Origin: Sporomusa sphaeroides DSM 2875
GTDB taxonomy: Bacteria; Bacillota; Negativicutes; Sporomusales; Sporomusaceae
NCBI RefSeq assembly: GCF_001941975.2
Contig: NZ_CP146991.1
Span: 2,404,524-2,468,523, forward strand
Direction: 5' to 3'
Length of the DNA stretch: 64,000 bases
Under the pieces are notes generated by a model. It was not told the DNA's origin, made no database searches, and saw only the letters and a program-made list of their open reading frames with translations. A program made the translations under genes and the position numbers. This document shows, in pieces, positions 61,611-64,000 of the stretch (positions are counted from its first letter, which is position 1; every line of letters starts with the position of its first letter).

Positions 61611-63068
61611 GTGTTATTAATTGATTGGGCACCTAATCCTAAAGACTCTCTGCCCCTCTATCAACAAATTTCAGAATATGTGAAAAATAAAATAGCCACT
61701 GGTGAGTGGCCTATTAATAGTAAATTGCCTCCGCAACGTACTCTTGCCCGTATTTTCCAGGTAAATAGAAGTACATTAACAATTGCCTTAGATGAATTAA
61801 TAGCAGACGGATTACTCGAAAGCAAGCTGGGAAGCGGTACCTGGGTGGCCAATAATACTTGGTCCCTGCTCTCATCAACCCCACCCAACAATTGGACTTC
61901 TTATCTTGACAGAGGAATACATCTCCCCAACCTTCATACCATCCAGGAAATCAACCATTTAGAATTCAATCCCAAGGTCATTTGCCTAAGTACAGGAGAA
62001 CTTTCGCCAGAAATTTTCCCGAAAACTATGATGGATTCAATCCTAAGGAAATTACCTGATCGTATTCACGCCCTAGGCTACGAAGAACCAAGAGGATTAT
62101 TGTTTCTCCGTGAGCAGATCAGTATGTATTTATCCTCCTTCGGTATCAATGCCTCTCCAGCATCGATTATGATTGTATCTGGCGCACTGCAAGCTCTGCA
62201 ATTGATTTGCTCCAGCCTATTACCAAAAGAATCTACAATCTTACTTGAGAAACCATCCTATCTTTTTTCCCTCAAATTATTTCAATCCATGAATATGGAT
62301 CTTTGCGGAATTCCCCTTGACGAAGAGGGTATGAACATGGAGCCTATCTCTTTTCATAAAAAACATAAAAATGTAAATTTACTATATACTATCCCCTGTT
62401 TTCACAATCCAACAGGAATCACAATGACAAAAGAACGTCGTAAAAGCATTATTAATATATGTCAAAAAGAGCAATTACCTATTATTGAAGATGATGTCTA
62501 TAGAGAACTCTGGCTCGATACACCACCTCCCATACCACTAAAGGCTCTTGAAAAAGAAGGGCTTGTACTCTACCTGGGCAGTCTATCAAAATCATTAAGT
62601 CCTGGCTTACGCATTGGCTGGATCGTAGGACCAGAACCAGTCATAGAAAGACTAGCGGACATTAAAATGCAAACTGACTACGGTTCTAGCTCCTTATCCC
62701 AATGGGCTGCCGCAGAATGGTTGACCAGCGGTCTCTACCAAACACATCTAGAAGAAGTCCGAACACAGCTACGAATTCGCCGCAAAGTAGCTTGCAATGC
62801 CTTAGAAGCCCATTTTTCCGATATTGCCACTTGGCAAATTCCTAAAGGCGGCTTTTACATTTGGCTCATATTAAATCAGGCCGTCTCTATGCAAAAACTA
62901 TTTAAAGAGGCTTTAAATAATGGTCTTTTGATTCATCCTGGCAACATATACGATACGCTATCAAACCGACATCTCCGCCTATCTTATTCTTATGCCTCAT
63001 TACCTGAAATGGAGAACGGGTTATTCCGCCTTTCTGAGCTCATCAAAACCCTAATAAGGCAATCATAG
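61611..63068 (+). CDS. MocR-type transcriptional regulator (GntR HTH + aminotransferase fold)
   Basis: 485 residues. N-terminal GntR winged helix (PLYQQISEYVKNKIATGEWPINSKLPPQRTLARIFQVNRSTLTIALDELIADGLLES, about 15-80), then a fold-type I PLP domain with IPCFHNPTGITMTKERR near 263, IIEDDVYREL near 290 and the PLP lysine in YLGSLSKSLSPGLRIGW near 325. MocR proteins sense amino acids or vitamin B6 through PLP. GTG start at 61611 has AAGGGAGA ahead; an upstream frame adds 20 residues. Its divergent neighbour is the LysE exporter, which suggests it detects the exported amino acid. Confidence 0.9.
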   Translation: MLLIDWAPNPKDSLPLYQQISEYVKNKIATGEWPINSKLPPQRTLARIFQVNRSTLTIALDELIADGLLESKLGSGTWVANNTWSLLSSTPPNNWTSYLDRGIHLPNLHTIQEINHLEFNPKVICLSTGELSPEIFPKTMMDSILRKLPDRIHALGYEEPRGLLFLREQISMYLSSFGINASPASIMIVSGALQALQLICSSLLPKESTILLEKPSYLFSLKLFQSMNMDLCGIPLDEEGMNMEPISFHKKHKNVNLLYTIPCFHNPTGITMTKERRKSIINICQKEQLPIIEDDVYRELWLDTPPPIPLKALEKEGLVLYLGSLSKSLSPGLRIGWIVGPEPVIERLADIKMQTDYGSSSLSQWAAAEWLTSGLYQTHLEEVRTQLRIRRKVACNALEAHFSDIATWQIPKGGFYIWLILNQAVSMQKLFKEALNNGLLIHPGNIYDTLSNRHLRLSYSYASLPEMENGLFRLSELIKTLIRQS

Positions 63069-63145
63069 GTGTTAATGTTTTTATATCTTCTTTGGGCATA
63101 AATAAAACTCCAAGCAAAGTACAATTATAGTTAGGCAAACTTAGA

Positions 63146-63238
63146 AGAAGCAAAGGGACGGAAAATTCGCTTCGCAAAAATGCTTGTTTGTGTAGGCTCT
63201 GATACAAATAGAATCAAAATATACGTCCCTTTGCTTCT
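63146..63238. repeat. Short inverted-repeat element (MITE/REP-like)
   Basis: AGAAGCAAAGGGACG (63146-63160) and CGTCCCTTTGCTTCT (63224-63238) are perfect 15-base inverted repeats around a 63-base AT-rich interior. The right end overlaps the stop codon of the DUF1697 gene. No transposase is present. The arms resemble the GGGACG-containing ends common around REP-associated transposases in Firmicutes (recall, not verified). Confidence 0.55.
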
Positions 63239-63776
63239 ATAGTTCTTTCATAATAGCATATATTTTTCGAGTAGTGTTGACGTTTCTCACTGTCGTCTTT
63301 TTGTATGGGGATGTACCCACAAATTTTAGCAAACCGCTCTTAGTGGCATTGCATTTATCCACAGCCCACAAAACAGCTCCAGGTGCATATATAACCGTAT
63401 CTATGTTAGGCTTAATTTCTAATTCTCTAAGCAATGTCTCCCCGTCAACTTCATCCCATAAGAACAGCACATCACATTTCATATCCCTATCATTTTTCCA
63501 ATAATTAGGCATAATTTCCATCATATGGTTAAAATCATTTATACTACGAACTAAAACCTTTATCTTCAACTGAAAGTCCTCAGAAATAGCTTTTTCTAGC
63601 AGTGTAGTTATTTCTACTTTAGAATGTTGTATGTCAGCGAAAACCACGTTGCCGGAGTTAATATATGTGACTACAGATCTCATACCTATTCGTACGAAAG
63701 TTTCCTTCAATAGCTTCATGTCGATTTTATTTTTCCCACCAACATTTACCCCTCGCAGTAAAGCGACATAAATCAT
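63237..63776 (-). CDS. DUF1697 domain protein
   Basis: 179 residues starting MIYVALLRGVNVGGKNKIDMKLLKE, the invariant opening of the DUF1697 family, followed by GMRSVVTYINSGNVVFAD near residue 33 and LLKFVGTSPYKKTTVRNVNTTRKIYAIM at the end. Function unknown. GAGGGAAGC ahead. Its final codons are covered by the right arm of the inverted-repeat element. The remaining 63777-64000 stretch is AT-rich and I see no feature in it. Confidence 0.9.
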   Translation of the reverse strand: MIYVALLRGVNVGGKNKIDMKLLKETFVRIGMRSVVTYINSGNVVFADIQHSKVEITTLLEKAISEDFQLKIKVLVRSINDFNHMMEIMPNYWKNDRDMKCDVLFLWDEVDGETLLRELEIKPNIDTVIYAPGAVLWAVDKCNATKSGLLKFVGTSPYKKTTVRNVNTTRKIYAIMKEL

Positions 63777-64000
63777 TCGCTTCCCTCCCTCTCATTCTTT
63801 GAAACACTGAAATTCATAAGGGCCCTATTCCCTTCCCAATAGCTTTCATTCTGCTTTAACAGTATTTGCTTCTTTGCTTCTATGTACCAGTATAGCTGAC
63901 TCAGTAAAATCCCTTACATAAGATGAAAAGTTTAATTTACTTTTTAAATCAACTTTTTTATCTACTCCCCTTATTTTCCTCCTATTGCTTAATAAAATAC

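Noticed and set aside
1-64000. tRNA, rRNA, CRISPR arrays, prophage or complete insertion sequences
   Set aside because: I looked for TTCGAAT-type T-arms, regularly spaced repeats and transposase motifs and found none that hold up.

Overview
The window reads as a chromosomal stretch of an anaerobic Firmicute, most likely a Negativicute close to Sporomusa/Pelosinus-type bacteria. That placement is inference, not proof. It rests on T-box leaders, strong Shine-Dalgarno sites with frequent TTG/GTG starts, ferredoxin-fused electron-transfer flavoproteins, a class II B12-dependent ribonucleotide reductase, SepF, YlbF and a CBS-type pyrophosphatase. I saw no rRNA, tRNA, CRISPR array, prophage or intact transposase gene.

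Layout: 0-2.4 kb holds a truncated 2-hydroxyacid dehydrogenase, a UPF0180 gene behind a start-sequestering hairpin, and pheA behind a Phe T-box. 2.5-10.8 kb holds an MscS channel and a seven-gene trp operon (trpDFCBAEG) behind a Trp T-box whose antiterminator/terminator unit is duplicated. 10.8-18.3 kb holds a HAD phosphatase, a DMT transporter, etfBA and dnaE. 18.4-26.5 kb holds a MITE-like repeat, a substrate-binding protein, a U32 peptidase, a class III aminotransferase and an lctBCD-like EtfB-EtfA-lactate dehydrogenase operon. 26.5-39.5 kb is mainly housekeeping (sepF, nrdJ, typA, beta-CASP nuclease, murB, ylbF, endonuclease IV-like, trmL) plus a tandem P-loop protein and an SGNH hydrolase. 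39.5-41.7 kb is aroF-tyrA behind a Tyr T-box. 42-50 kb holds a pyrophosphatase-phoU pair, molybdenum cofactor genes in two blocks, and an alcohol dehydrogenase with a sigma54-type promoter. 50-58.9 kb holds repair and small conserved genes, plus a second DAHP synthase preceded by an untracked aromatic-rich leader peptide and attenuator. 59-64 kb looks more AT-rich: a ThDP enzyme, a LysE exporter divergent from a MocR regulator, a small inverted-repeat element and a DUF1697 gene.

The unifying theme is aromatic amino acid biosynthesis under separate amino-acid-specific RNA switches: specifier TTC (Phe) for pheA, TGG (Trp) for trp, TAC (Tyr) for aroF-tyrA, and what looks like ribosome-mediated attenuation by a Phe/Tyr/Trp-rich peptide for the second DAHP synthase. 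A second theme is flavin-based electron bifurcation/confurcation: two EtfBA pairs, one with a complete 2[4Fe-4S] N-terminal domain and one that kept only the ligands of a single cluster and is linked to lactate dehydrogenase.

The most noteworthy new observations are the leader peptide at 52574-52699, the duplicated T-box terminator module, the apparent ATT start of trpF, a structured element found twice next to terminators, and the hairpin that hides the ribosome binding site of the UPF0180 gene.
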